64,000 nt of DNA from an uncultured Solobacterium sp. Its GTDB lineage: Bacteria > Bacillota_I > Bacilli_A > Erysipelotrichales > Erysipelotrichaceae. How positions within the stretch are numbered: position 1 is the stretch's first letter; every line of letters starts with the position of its first letter. The notes beneath the pieces are model-generated. The model did no database searches, was not told where the DNA came from, and saw only the letters and a program-made list of their open reading frames with translations. This document shows positions 16,489-24,462 of the stretch, in pieces. The DNA is taken from positions 12,047 through 76,046 of the forward strand of contig URCJ01000003.1 in the NCBI GenBank assembly GCA_900546285.1, in the 5' to 3' direction. The position numbers were made by a program, and so were the translations under genes.

Positions 16489-17049
16489 TTATTCAATACA
16501 ATATGCGTTTTCATCTACATAAAATGGATCTTTTTTATTGATATGATCATAGAACAAGATACCTTTGAAATGATCTAGTTCATGTTGAAGGACAATTGCC
16601 AAATAACCACTAGCTTTTATTTCAACATTTGAGTCAGTTAATAAGTCATATCCTTTAACCTTAACTCTTGCACTTCTATAGATATAGCCATTATGTATAT
16701 CTTCTACTGATAAGCATCCTTCTCCTGTTTTTAAATAAGCTTTTTCAATAGAACTTGATACAATTTTAGGATTAACTAGGGCATATTCTGTTTCGATGTC
16801 ACCATTTTCATCTTTTAAGATGATTGATGTCATTTTCTTAAGAACACCAATTTGAACAGCACTGATGCCAACGGCTGGTCTTAAGTTTTTCTCTTCAGCA
16901 ATCTCATCTATTGTTGATTCATCAACATATTTATGCATAGTCAAAAGAATTTCTTTATCTTCATCTGATAAAGGAAGTTTTACATCCTCACTTCTTTTTC
17001 TTATAAGAGGATTATCATCTTTAATTATTGTTTCATTATTTATAACCAT
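16489..17049 (-). CDS. def: Peptide deformylase
   Basis: 186 residues with all three deformylase motifs: a GISAVQIG form of motif I, GEGCLSVE (motif II, metal-binding Cys) and QHELDHFKG (motif III, HExxH). It removes the formyl group from new proteins. The ATG has no Shine-Dalgarno sequence, and a perfect TATAAT ends 7 nt before it, so the transcript probably begins at the start codon. It is divergent from the SEDS gene. Confidence 0.93.
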   Translation of the reverse strand: MVINNETIIKDDNPLIRKRSEDVKLPLSDEDKEILLTMHKYVDESTIDEIAEEKNLRPAVGISAVQIGVLKKMTSIILKDENGDIETEYALVNPKIVSSSIEKAYLKTGEGCLSVEDIHNGYIYRSARVKVKGYDLLTDSNVEIKASGYLAIVLQHELDHFKGILFYDHINKKDPFYVDENAYCIE

Positions 17050-17056
17050 ATAAATA

Positions 17057-17093
17057 ATTATATTACGATTAAGATTGTTTTGTATGCTAAAAT
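17057..17093. promoter_or_regulatory. Divergent promoter pair for def (minus) and the SEDS gene (plus)
   Basis: On the minus strand TATAAT occupies 17062-17057, 7 nt from the def ATG. On the plus strand TAAAAT at 17088-17093, preceded by an extended -10 TGC, ends 7 nt before the GTG at 17101. Both genes lack a good ribosome site, so two divergent leaderless transcripts are predicted. Confidence 0.5.
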
Positions 17094-17100
17094 TTAGGTT

Positions 17101-18291
17101 GTGAAAAAGAAAAAACCAAGAAGAAAATTAAAAAAAATTAAAATGTTTCCGGCATATTGTGATAAGGCCCTTATTTTTGTGACTTTAATCCTTGTAATCT
17201 ATTCTTCAATCATGGTGGCAAGTGCTGCTATGGGTGAGGGTGCTGGTGATACTGGTGTAGTAACAAGAACCTTCCAGCGACAGATTCTATTTAGTGTTGC
17301 GGGTATCTTTTGTATGGTTCTTGTGGTCAGAATGGACTTATTAAATTTTTTTGAACTTAAGCATTTTAATTATTTATATTGGGTTGTTGTAGCTTTACTT
17401 TTATCTTGTCGTCTCTTTAAAGCTACCTATGGTGCCTATGCCTGGATTAGATTAGGTAGTTTGTCGGTACAACCATCAGAGTTTGCGAAAGTCTTTATGT
17501 TATTATATGCTGTCAAGATATTTGAAGTAGATAGTCACAGGGATAATCTTTGGAATGCCTATGTCTATATCGTAAAATCACTCGTATTATTTGGCATTAT
17601 TTTAGTCATTCAAAAAGACTTGGGTAGTGCTACTGTATTGCTTGGTATGTGCTTTATTATGTTACTTATTGTGCCATATAGAGAACTTAATAAGATTAGA
17701 AAATGGATGTTAATTGCGATTCTTTTTGTGATTATAGCCATTGTGATTATCATGTTACCAGCTACTAATACATTCTTAGAGAAACATTCTTCTAGTTATC
17801 AGATAGGTAGATTCTTAGCTGCTAATAATCCTTTTAAATATAAGTATGATGCTGGTTATCACTTGATTATGGGTCTTGTATCTTTTGCGACCGGTGGCTT
17901 ATTTGGAGTAGGTTATGGTCAATCTATTCATAAATATATGAACTTCCCAAATCCTACTACTGACTTTATTTTGCCTATTATTGTAGAAGAGATGGGTATC
18001 ATTTGGGGTTTTCTTCCAATTATGATATGTTATGGCATCATTTTCTTTAAGTTAATTAGCTATTCTTATAAGTCACCAACATTGTCAGGAAAGATTGTAC
18101 TTGTTGGTACTTTTGCCTATTTATTTATTCACTTTGTCTTAAATATTGGTGGTGTATCAGGTATTATTCCTTTGACTGGTGTACCATTGTTGTTTGTATC
18201 TTCTGGTGGTTCTTCACTTGTTGCCTCTTTAACTGCAATCGGGTTATCAGAAGCTGAGATTATTAAATGTAGAAGGTCATTATGCGCGTAG
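17101..18291 (+). CDS. SEDS peptidoglycan glycosyltransferase (FtsW/RodA/SpoVE family)
   Basis: 396 residues, basic N-terminal tail and about ten membrane helices. Signature segments include VQPSEFAK (residues ~121-128), the KDLGSATVL loop with its conserved Asp, and NPTTDFILPIIVEEMG. SEDS proteins polymerise lipid II into glycan strands with a partner class B PBP. I cannot decide between the divisome FtsW and elongasome RodA. Start is GTG 17101 directly downstream of an extended -10; an ATG at 17143 is the alternative. It overlaps rsmD by 10 nt. Confidence 0.88.
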   Translation: MKKKKPRRKLKKIKMFPAYCDKALIFVTLILVIYSSIMVASAAMGEGAGDTGVVTRTFQRQILFSVAGIFCMVLVVRMDLLNFFELKHFNYLYWVVVALLLSCRLFKATYGAYAWIRLGSLSVQPSEFAKVFMLLYAVKIFEVDSHRDNLWNAYVYIVKSLVLFGIILVIQKDLGSATVLLGMCFIMLLIVPYRELNKIRKWMLIAILFVIIAIVIIMLPATNTFLEKHSSSYQIGRFLAANNPFKYKYDAGYHLIMGLVSFATGGLFGVGYGQSIHKYMNFPNPTTDFILPIIVEEMGIIWGFLPIMICYGIIFFKLISYSYKSPTLSGKIVLVGTFAYLFIHFVLNIGGVSGIIPLTGVPLLFVSSGGSSLVASLTAIGLSEAEIIKCRRSLCA

Positions 18292-18821
18292 TTGCTGGTA
18301 AATATAAAAGATCAACTTTATTAACACTAGATTCTTTAGCTACTCGTCCTACTAAGGATATGGTTAAGGAAGCTTTATTTTCTTCTATTTATGTAGAAGA
18401 TAGTCTTTTCTTAGATTTATTCTCTGGTAGTGGTTCTATTGGTATTGAGGCTTTATCTAGAGGGGCAAGGGATGTTGTCTTTAATGATTTAAGTAAGGAT
18501 GCAGTTAAGATTATTAAAGCTAATCTTTCAAAGTTTAAAGAAGATAGAACGGTTTATAACTTAGATTATTTATCTTGTTTAAATAGATTAGAGGGAAATA
18601 AGTTTGATTATATATTTGTAGATCCTCCCTATGCGTTTGAAGAATACGAAAAAATCTTTGAGACAATTGATAGCTTAAATCTTTATAACAACGATTGTAG
18701 AATAATAGTGGAAGTAAAGAAAGAAAAGGAATTGGCAGCTGAATTATTTTCTTTCGAGAAATATAAGGAAAAGAAATATGGCATAAACAAGTTGTTGTAT
18801 TATAGGAGGAAAAATGTCTAA
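18282..18821 (+). CDS. rsmD: 16S rRNA (guanine(966)-N(2))-methyltransferase RsmD
   Basis: 179 residues. N-terminal RVVAGKYK and RPTKDMVKEALF are RsmD hallmarks, followed by the SAM-binding DLFSGSGSIGIEALSRGA (about 45-62) and catalytic DPPY. It methylates a guanine of 16S rRNA during 30S assembly. It overlaps the SEDS gene by 10 nt and coaD by 8 nt; rsmD-coaD is a very common pair. Confidence 0.93.
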   Translation: MRVVAGKYKRSTLLTLDSLATRPTKDMVKEALFSSIYVEDSLFLDLFSGSGSIGIEALSRGARDVVFNDLSKDAVKIIKANLSKFKEDRTVYNLDYLSCLNRLEGNKFDYIFVDPPYAFEEYEKIFETIDSLNLYNNDCRIIVEVKKEKELAAELFSFEKYKEKKYGINKLLYYRRKNV

Positions 18822-19293
18822 CGCAATTTATCCAGGTACTTTTGATCCTATTACGATGGGTCATTTAGATATTATTGAAAGGGCTGCTAAAACTTTTGAT
18901 GAAGTTTATGTAGCTATTATGGTTAATAAGTCTAAGGTTTGTACCTTTTCACTTGAAGAGAGAATAGAATTTATAAAGAAGTGTACTGCTCATATTCCTA
19001 ATGTGAAGGTTGTATCTTCTAATGGATTAACAGTAGATAAGGCTAAAGAACTTAACTGCAAGGTTATTGTAAGAGGCATTAGAGCGGTTACTGACTATGA
19101 ATATGAATTAGCACAAGCTACAAGTAATTTGATGCTTAATAGTGATATTGAAACTTGTCTGTTTGTTTCTAAGCCTGAGTTGTCTTTTTTGAGTTCTAGT
19201 ATCGCTAAGGAAATCGCTTCTTTTAACGGTGATATTTCTAAATTTATTCCTGATGTAATTGCCAAGGATGTTATTTTGAAGCTTAAGAAATAA
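18814..19293 (+). CDS. coaD: Phosphopantetheine adenylyltransferase
   Basis: 159 residues, the usual length. GTFDPITMGHLD (about 7-18) contains the nucleotidyltransferase (T/H)xGH motif and LSSSIAKEIA near 128 matches the second ATP-binding motif. It catalyses the penultimate step of coenzyme A synthesis. Ribosome site AGGAGG precedes ATG 18814 inside the end of rsmD. Confidence 0.95.
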   Translation: MSNAIYPGTFDPITMGHLDIIERAAKTFDEVYVAIMVNKSKVCTFSLEERIEFIKKCTAHIPNVKVVSSNGLTVDKAKELNCKVIVRGIRAVTDYEYELAQATSNLMLNSDIETCLFVSKPELSFLSSSIAKEIASFNGDISKFIPDVIAKDVILKLKK

Positions 19294-19368
19294 TGAAACC
19301 GTTTTCTTGTAAAAAGGAACCGTTTTCATGAAAATATCTATTGTATTTCATTTGAATTTCTCTAAAAT
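19294..19368 (+). promoter_or_regulatory. Promoter with two cre-like operators upstream of a 47-aa ORF
   Basis: TGAAACCGTTTTCT (19294-19307) matches the catabolite-response-element consensus in 13 of 14 positions and AGGAACCGTTTTCA (19315-19328) in 12 of 14. The two are 21 bp apart, about two helical turns. A promoter follows: TTGTAT (19341-19346), 16-bp spacer, TAAAAT (19363-19368). CcpA or another LacI-family repressor is the likely binder (inference). Confidence 0.5.
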
Positions 19369-19397
19369 AACAATTGTTCAAAGGAGGATTTGAATAT

Positions 19398-19541
19398 ATG
19401 AAATATGAATTATTTGGTAAATCACCAATCGGTAATATCGAGTACTTAGGTACTTATGGACATGAAGACTTGTTGTTAGAAGCTTGTGACCAATATGAAG
19501 GCATGGGTTATAAGACAATTAAGTATTGCGTAGTTAAATAA
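19398..19541 (+). CDS. Small conserved-looking protein of 47 residues, unknown function
   Basis: A short ORF with every sign of expression: its own promoter, AAGGAGG 10 nt upstream of the ATG, and a strong terminator directly after it. The product begins MKYELFGKSP and ends IKYCVVK, is soluble, aromatic-rich and has two Cys. I do not recognise the family. Being monocistronic under cre-like sites suggests carbon-source regulation. Confidence 0.65.
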   Translation: MKYELFGKSPIGNIEYLGTYGHEDLLLEACDQYEGMGYKTIKYCVVK

Positions 19542-19552
19542 CTATTATGATG

Positions 19553-19575
19553 AAGCTGGTTGTTCCAGCTTTTTT
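19553..19575 (+). terminator. Terminator of the 47-aa gene
   Basis: AAGCTGG (19553-19559) pairs with CCAGCTT (19565-19571), followed by a run of T. Confidence 0.85.
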
Positions 19576-19594
19576 ATTTTGCTTATTCAAAAAA

Positions 19595-19631
19595 TGTGGA
19601 TAACTTTTGAATTTGTGACTACTTATCCACA
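19595..19631. promoter_or_regulatory. Pair of perfect, inverted DnaA boxes
   Basis: TGTGGATAA (19595-19603) and TTATCCACA (19623-19631) are the two orientations of the consensus 9-mer DnaA box, 19 bp apart; a weaker TTATTCCCA lies at 19634-19642. The stretch has no gene. There is no dnaA/dnaN here, so it is not obviously oriC; a DnaA-titrating or DnaA-regulated site is more likely. Confidence 0.6.
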
Positions 19632-19784
19632 ACTTATTCCCATAATGATTTCAAAGTATTCTTTTATTATTTTGGTTAGTATATATTGAACATACTAGTA
19701 GGGATTATAAAATGAATATTATTGAGTATAAATATTGGTTTAAAAAGAAAGTTGTATCTATAAAGACATTAATGAATTCAAATA

Positions 19785-19813
19785 TTGACACCATATATGG
19801 CACCATATATAAT
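19785..19813 (+). promoter_or_regulatory. Consensus promoter with embedded palindrome for hicAB
   Basis: Perfect TTGACA (19785-19790), 17-bp spacer and perfect TATAAT (19808-19813). The spacer contains the palindrome CCATATATGG (19791-19800) and the element CACCATATAT occurs twice in a row (19789-19798 and 19801-19810). This is a natural autoregulatory operator for the ribbon-helix-helix domain of HicB. Confidence 0.75.
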
Positions 19814-19841
19814 TTGGTTGTATATAGAATGGAGTATGCAA

Positions 19842-20099
19842 ATGTCTAAATGGGATAAGTTAATAGCACGTATCTGCAGCTTATCTAACGATTTACGTTT
19901 CGATCAAATTGAAAAGGTTTTAATAAGTTGTGGTTATGAGGTGAATTCGCCTAGAGGTGGAAGTAGCCATTATACTTTTAGGAAACCAGGTTGCATGCCA
20001 ATTACAATTCCAAAACATGAACCAATCAAGAAGGTGTATGTTGAGATGGTTAAAAAAATAGTAGAAAGTGGGGATAGAATAAATGAAAAACATAGTTGA
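19842..20099 (+). CDS. hicA: HicA-family mRNA interferase toxin
   Basis: 85 residues in the double-stranded-RNA-binding-like HicA fold. The catalytic His lies in GGSSHYTFRKPG (about 43-54), with ITIPKHEPIKK after it. HicA cleaves mRNA when free of HicB. I place the start at ATG 19842, 7 nt after GGAG; a longer in-frame extension to 19785 would begin inside the promoter. It overlaps hicB by 17 nt. Confidence 0.88.
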   Translation: MSKWDKLIARICSLSNDLRFDQIEKVLISCGYEVNSPRGGSSHYTFRKPGCMPITIPKHEPIKKVYVEMVKKIVESGDRINEKHS

Positions 20100-20445
20100 T
20101 TATATGTCTTTGCCATATCGTTTAGAGATTGTTGAAGATACAAGCGAAGGTGGTTATGTTGCATCTTATCCTGATTTGCCTGGGTGTTTAACTTGTGGAG
20201 AAACTATTGATGAAGTAGTTAAAAATGCTAATGATGCAAAAAAAGAATGGTTATTGGCTGCAATCGAAGATAATATCGATATCCCAGAACCTGATACACT
20301 GGATAATTATTCTGGACAATTTAAATTAAGAATGCCAAAAAGTCTGCACAAATCTCTAGCTAATCACGCTTTAAGAGAAGGCATTAGTATGAATCAATAC
20401 TGTTTGTATCTGCTATCTAAAAATGATGGTTTATCTTTAAAATAG
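20083..20445 (+). CDS. hicB: HicB-family antitoxin
   Basis: 120 residues: a partially degraded RNase H-like domain with the family motif GGYVASYPDLPGCLTCGET (about 24-42), and a C-terminal ribbon-helix-helix (about 83-115) for operator binding. It neutralises HicA and probably represses the operon through the palindromic promoter. Start overlaps the end of hicA. Confidence 0.9.
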   Translation: MKNIVDYMSLPYRLEIVEDTSEGGYVASYPDLPGCLTCGETIDEVVKNANDAKKEWLLAAIEDNIDIPEPDTLDNYSGQFKLRMPKSLHKSLANHALREGISMNQYCLYLLSKNDGLSLK

Positions 20446-20454
20446 GTATTTAAT

Positions 20455-20835
20455 ATGGATTGTTATAGAAGCTCTTTCGAAACTTTTAAGAGTAATATAT
20501 GCCATGAGGTTAAGGAAAAAGGTGATATCCAATTTCTTATTGATACTCTTGAGAGTAATCGTATTAGAGAATTGTTTGATAAAAAATGGTATCTAGAAGC
20601 ACTGTATTTATTGGGTATGACTGATTACCTTTCTAATATTAATGATGTACCAATTTGTACAAATTATAACGATATTAGGAAATGTAAACTTAGTAAAATA
20701 GTATATCCTACTGGTATCCTAATTAGAGCAGCCGTTTCAAATGATGAGAGTGTTAAACAAAGAGCTTTAAAAGAGGCTATTCCCGAATTTTTAAGGTTTA
20801 ATATCGTTGAAGCTGATATAAGAAATGTTGTATAG
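20455..20835 (+). CDS. Unknown 126-residue protein, third gene of the hicAB operon
   Basis: Starts 9 nt after hicB and ends just before a terminator, so it belongs to the same transcript. The product is soluble, mainly helical, with three Cys in the middle (CTNYNDIRKC) and no motif I recognise. Its size and place suggest an accessory to the toxin-antitoxin pair, but this is only positional. Confidence 0.7.
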   Translation: MDCYRSSFETFKSNICHEVKEKGDIQFLIDTLESNRIRELFDKKWYLEALYLLGMTDYLSNINDVPICTNYNDIRKCKLSKIVYPTGILIRAAVSNDESVKQRALKEAIPEFLRFNIVEADIRNVV

Positions 20836-20863
20836 AATCAAGGTTTAAATGGCCTTGATTTTT
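20836..20863 (+). terminator. Terminator of the hicAB operon
   Basis: AATCAAGG (20836-20843) and CCTTGATT (20853-20860), perfect 8-bp stem, then T. Confidence 0.8.
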
Positions 20864-20887
20864 GTTTGAAAAAAAATTTAAAATATT

Positions 20888-20957
20888 TTAGCACTAGTTG
20901 TTGACAAGTGCTAAATATGTTGGTAGTATATTAGCAGAAGAAAGATAAGAGTGCTAA
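20888..20957 (+). promoter_or_regulatory. Two CIRCE operators and promoter of the hrcA operon
   Basis: TTAGCACTA-N9-AAGTGCTAA at 20888-20914 is a clear CIRCE element (HrcA operator). A second, degenerate one, TTAGCAGAA-N9-GAGTGCTAA at 20931-20957, keeps the exact 9-bp spacing and a perfect right arm. The promoter is interlocked: TTGACA (20901-20906) inside the first CIRCE, 17-bp spacer, TAGTAT (20924-20929). Confidence 0.85.
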
Positions 20958-20971
20958 AGGAGGTAGCAAAT

Positions 20972-21985
20972 ATGATGACGCAAAGAATGATTGAAATATT
21001 AAAAGCTATCATTGATGAATTCATCAATACCGCTGAGCCGGTTGCCTCTAAGACGTTAGTAGAGGAGTACCACTTACCTTATTCTAGTGCCACTATTAGA
21101 AATGATATGGCTATTCTTGAGGCTGAGGGTTATCTTGAGAAACCCCATACTTCAGCTGGAAGAATTCCTTCCAATAAGGGATATAAATATTATTGTGAGA
21201 ATCTATTGGACAAGGGTCTTGATGATAAAGTTAAATATGAAGTTGCAAACATCTTCTCTGATTCAACAATGAATGTAGAAGATTGTGTGAAACAGTCATG
21301 TAGAATGATATCGGATATGACAAATCTTACAAGTGGTGTGTTGGGTCCTAATGCGAACTTACAAACACTTGAGCATATTGCCTTGTTTCCATTAGATGAT
21401 AAAACAGCGGTTTGTGTCTTTGTGACCAACACTGGTCATACAGAAAATAAGACATTTAACTTTAAGGATAGTGTTTCTGCTGAGGATATCAAGACTTGTA
21501 CTGATATCTTAAATGACCGCTTAAAGGGAACACAAATATCTGATTTAAAAGAAAAGTTAGAGTCAATTAGACCAATTCTTGTAAACAATGTCAAACGCCA
21601 TGAAATGTTGTTCAATGCGTTTATTGGAGCCTTTACAAGATTTGCGAGTGAAAAGTTATATTTCTCAGGCACTTCTAATTTGATGTATCAACCAGAATTC
21701 TCCGATACCGAGAAGCTTAAGGAATTAATCAAAATATTTGATGATCCAAATAAGATTAAGGAAATCGTTGCAGAAGATAATGGCGAAAATCAAGTTACGG
21801 CTATTATGCCAAAGGGTACTGAACTAATATGGAAGGATGATATGGCTATCGTTACTACTGATGTAAGGCTTTCTAAGAAAGAAATTGGTAAATTGATGGT
21901 CATGGGTCCAAGACGTATGGAATATAATCGTGTGTTATCATTGATGTCGTTGATTTCTAAGGCTTTGGATGATATCTACAAGTAG
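20972..21985 (+). CDS. hrcA: Heat-inducible transcription repressor HrcA
   Basis: Winged-helix N-terminus (MTQRMIEILKAIIDEFINTAEPVASKTL region), then EKPHTSAGRIPSNKGYKYY (about residues 55-73), the hallmark HrcA segment, and a GAF-like C-terminal domain. It represses chaperone genes through CIRCE and is controlled by protein folding state. ATG 20972 is chosen because AAAGGAGG sits 8 nt before it; an in-frame GTG at 20951 lies inside the second CIRCE. First gene of hrcA-grpE-dnaK-dnaJ. Confidence 0.95.
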   Translation: MMTQRMIEILKAIIDEFINTAEPVASKTLVEEYHLPYSSATIRNDMAILEAEGYLEKPHTSAGRIPSNKGYKYYCENLLDKGLDDKVKYEVANIFSDSTMNVEDCVKQSCRMISDMTNLTSGVLGPNANLQTLEHIALFPLDDKTAVCVFVTNTGHTENKTFNFKDSVSAEDIKTCTDILNDRLKGTQISDLKEKLESIRPILVNNVKRHEMLFNAFIGAFTRFASEKLYFSGTSNLMYQPEFSDTEKLKELIKIFDDPNKIKEIVAEDNGENQVTAIMPKGTELIWKDDMAIVTTDVRLSKKEIGKLMVMGPRRMEYNRVLSLMSLISKALDDIYK

Positions 21986-21996
21986 AAAGGAAATTC

Positions 21997-22578
21997 ATGG
22001 AAGAAAATAAAGAATTAAAAGAAGAAGTAAAGGAAACTGAGGAATCAAATACTGGGCTCGAATCTGGGCTCGAATCTGCTGGGCAAGAAGCTGAGGTCGA
22101 AGAAGATATCGAACCTAGCGTGGAAGATAAACTTCAAGGTGAGATTGACGACTTAAAGGCTGAAGTTGATCGCTTGAAGAATGCATATGCAAAGGCTTAT
22201 GCGGATACAGAGAATGTTAAGAGAAGACTTCAAACTGAGGCTGATACAAATAAGAAGTATCGTATACAAAGTTTTGCGAAGGAAATCCTTCCAGCTATCG
22301 ATAATCTAGAAAGAGCGTTGGCTGCAAGTGATGATAGTGAATCGCAATTAAAGAAGGGTGTTGAAATGATCTATAATCAACTAATCAAGTCTTTAAAGGA
22401 TGAGGGTGTTGAGGAAATAGATTGTTTGAATAAAAAATTTGATCCTAATTTCGAACAATCAATCATGATTGAAAAGAAAGAAGGAGTTGAACCTGGTGTA
22501 GTAATTGAAGTACTACAAAAAGGTTATATGTTAAAGGATCGCGTATTAAGAGCTGCGATGGTAAAGATTAGCGAATAA
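21997..22578 (+). CDS. grpE: GrpE nucleotide exchange factor of DnaK
   Basis: 193 residues: an acidic, disordered N-terminus, a long coiled coil, and the GrpE C-terminal beta domain with the FDPNFEQSIM segment (about 148-157) and VLQKGYMLKDRVLR near the end. It releases ADP from DnaK. A 12-bp exact tandem duplication (22052-22075) encodes GLES twice in the disordered tail. Lies 11 nt after hrcA with an AAAGGA ribosome site. Confidence 0.95.
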   Translation: MEENKELKEEVKETEESNTGLESGLESAGQEAEVEEDIEPSVEDKLQGEIDDLKAEVDRLKNAYAKAYADTENVKRRLQTEADTNKKYRIQSFAKEILPAIDNLERALAASDDSESQLKKGVEMIYNQLIKSLKDEGVEEIDCLNKKFDPNFEQSIMIEKKEGVEPGVVIEVLQKGYMLKDRVLRAAMVKISE

Positions 22579-22597
22579 ATTTAGGAGGAAATTAAAA

Positions 22598-24406
22598 ATG
22601 AGTAAAATTATTGGTATTGACTTAGGTACAACAAACAGTTGTGTTAGTGTTATGGAAGGTGGCGAAGCTAAGGTCATCACAAATCCAGAAGGTAATAGAA
22701 CAACTCCATCTGTAGTAGCATTCAAGGATGGTGAAATCGTAGTTGGTGAAGCTGCAAAAAGACAAGCAGTTACAAATAAGGATACAGTATCTTCAGTAAA
22801 AAGATTAATGGGTTCTAGTGAAAAGATTAGTGCAAATGGTAAGACATATACACCACAAGAAATCAGTGCTATGATTCTTCAATACTTAAAGAAGTATGCT
22901 GAAGAATATCTTGGTGAACCAGTGACAAAGGCTGTTATTACAGTTCCTGCTTACTTCAATGATGCTCAACGTCAAGCAACTAAGGATGCTGGTAAGATTG
23001 CTGGTTTAGATGTAGAAAGAATTATCAACGAACCAACAGCTGCTTCTTTAGCTTTCGGTATTGATAAGACTGATAAGGAACAAAAGGTTCTAGTATTCGA
23101 CTTAGGTGGTGGTACATTTGATGTTTCTATCATTGATATGTCTGAAGGTACATTTGAAGTTTTAGCTACTGCTGGTGATAACCATTTAGGTGGTGATGAC
23201 TTCGATAATGTTATTGTTGATTGGATGGCTGATGAGTTCAAGAAACAATACAATATTGATTTAAAGGCTGATCGTATGGCTCTTCAAAGAATGAAGGAAG
23301 CTGCTGAAAAGGCTAAGAAAGATTTAAGTGGTACTTTACAAGCTCACATCTCTCTACCATTCATTTCAGCTAATCAATCTGGTCCATTACACTTTGAAAC
23401 AGATTTAACAAGAGCTAACTTCGATAAGATGACTAAGTTCTTGGTTGATAGAACAGTAGTTCCAGTTAAACAAGCTTTAAAGGATGCTGGCTTAAGTCCT
23501 AATGACTTGAATCAAGTATTACTAGTTGGTGGTTCAACAAGAATTCCTGCTGTTCAAGAAGCTGTTAAGAAAGAATTAGGCAAGGAACCTAACAAGTCTG
23601 TTAACCCAGATGAAGTAGTAGCTATGGGTGCTGCAATTCAAGGTGGTATCTTAGGCGGTGAAAATCCTCATGATGTATTGTTACTAGATGTTACTCCATT
23701 GTCTTTGGGTATTGAAACATTAGGTGGTGTTATGACTGTATTAATTCCACGTAATACAACAATTCCTACAAGTAAGTCACAAATCTTCTCAACTGCTGCT
23801 GATAACCAACCAGCTGTTGATATCCATGTATTACAAGGTGAAAGACCAATGGCTAACGACAATAAGACTCTTGGTAACTTCCAATTAACTGGTATCGCAC
23901 CAGCAAGACGTGGTGTTCCACAAATTGAAGTTAAATTCGATATTGATGTTAATGGTATCGTTCATGTATCGGCTACTGATAAGGCTACTAACAAGTCTCA
24001 AGATATTACAATTTCTAATCCTAATGGTTTAAGTGATGAAGAAATCGATAGAATGGTAAAAGAGGCTGAAGATAACAAGGATGCTGATGAAAAGCGTAAG
24101 GAAGAGATCGAATTAAAGAATAGAGCTGAAGGATTCATTGCTCAAATCGATCAAACTCTAGATGCTCAAAATCCTAATGTTACTGAGGATCAAAAGAAGC
24201 AAGTTAAACAGTTAAGAGATGAACTTCAAAAGGCTGTTGATGAAAATGACTATGCTACTTTAAAGACTAAGTTAGATGAACTTGAAAAGGCAGCTCAAGC
24301 TATGTCTGAGGCTATGTATCAACAAGCTCAAGCACAAGGTCAACAAGGTCCAAGCAGTGATCCTGCAGATGATGTAGTAGATGCAGACTTTACAAAGAAA
24401 GACTAA
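22598..24406 (+). CDS. dnaK: Chaperone protein DnaK (Hsp70)
   Basis: 602 residues, the normal length. GIDLGTTNSCVSV (5-17) opens the ATPase domain, DLGGGTFDVS is the phosphate-2 loop, and the VLLLDVTPLSLGIET linker leads into the substrate domain and a Gln-rich lid that ends in DVVDADF. It folds nascent and damaged proteins with DnaJ and GrpE. Strong ribosome site AGGAGG. Vegetative regulation is by HrcA at the operon promoter. Confidence 0.98.
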   Translation: MSKIIGIDLGTTNSCVSVMEGGEAKVITNPEGNRTTPSVVAFKDGEIVVGEAAKRQAVTNKDTVSSVKRLMGSSEKISANGKTYTPQEISAMILQYLKKYAEEYLGEPVTKAVITVPAYFNDAQRQATKDAGKIAGLDVERIINEPTAASLAFGIDKTDKEQKVLVFDLGGGTFDVSIIDMSEGTFEVLATAGDNHLGGDDFDNVIVDWMADEFKKQYNIDLKADRMALQRMKEAAEKAKKDLSGTLQAHISLPFISANQSGPLHFETDLTRANFDKMTKFLVDRTVVPVKQALKDAGLSPNDLNQVLLVGGSTRIPAVQEAVKKELGKEPNKSVNPDEVVAMGAAIQGGILGGENPHDVLLLDVTPLSLGIETLGGVMTVLIPRNTTIPTSKSQIFSTAADNQPAVDIHVLQGERPMANDNKTLGNFQLTGIAPARRGVPQIEVKFDIDVNGIVHVSATDKATNKSQDITISNPNGLSDEEIDRMVKEAEDNKDADEKRKEEIELKNRAEGFIAQIDQTLDAQNPNVTEDQKKQVKQLRDELQKAVDENDYATLKTKLDELEKAAQAMSEAMYQQAQAQGQQGPSSDPADDVVDADFTKKD

Positions 24407-24412
24407 TATTAT

Positions 24413-24436
24413 AAAGAAGGAAGCAATTCCTTCTTT
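24413..24436 (+). other. Intercistronic hairpin between dnaK and dnaJ
   Basis: Perfect 10-bp stem AAAGAAGGAA (24413-24422) / TTCCTTCTTT (24427-24436) with a 4-nt loop and no T-run after it. It is more likely an mRNA-stabilising or attenuating element that lowers dnaJ relative to dnaK than a full terminator. Confidence 0.6.
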
Positions 24437-24462
24437 GAACATACAAGGAAGGTGATATAAAT

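Noticed and set aside
19595..19642. Chromosomal origin oriC
   Set aside because: Only two perfect boxes, and no dnaA, dnaN or rpmH next to it.
19785..19841. N-terminal extension of HicA from TTG 19785
   Set aside because: The codon is the -35 hexamer of the promoter; ATG 19842 has a proper ribosome site.
19712..19849. A 46-codon ORF upstream of hicA
   Set aside because: It runs through the consensus promoter and the ribosome site of hicA, and has only a weak ribosome site of its own.
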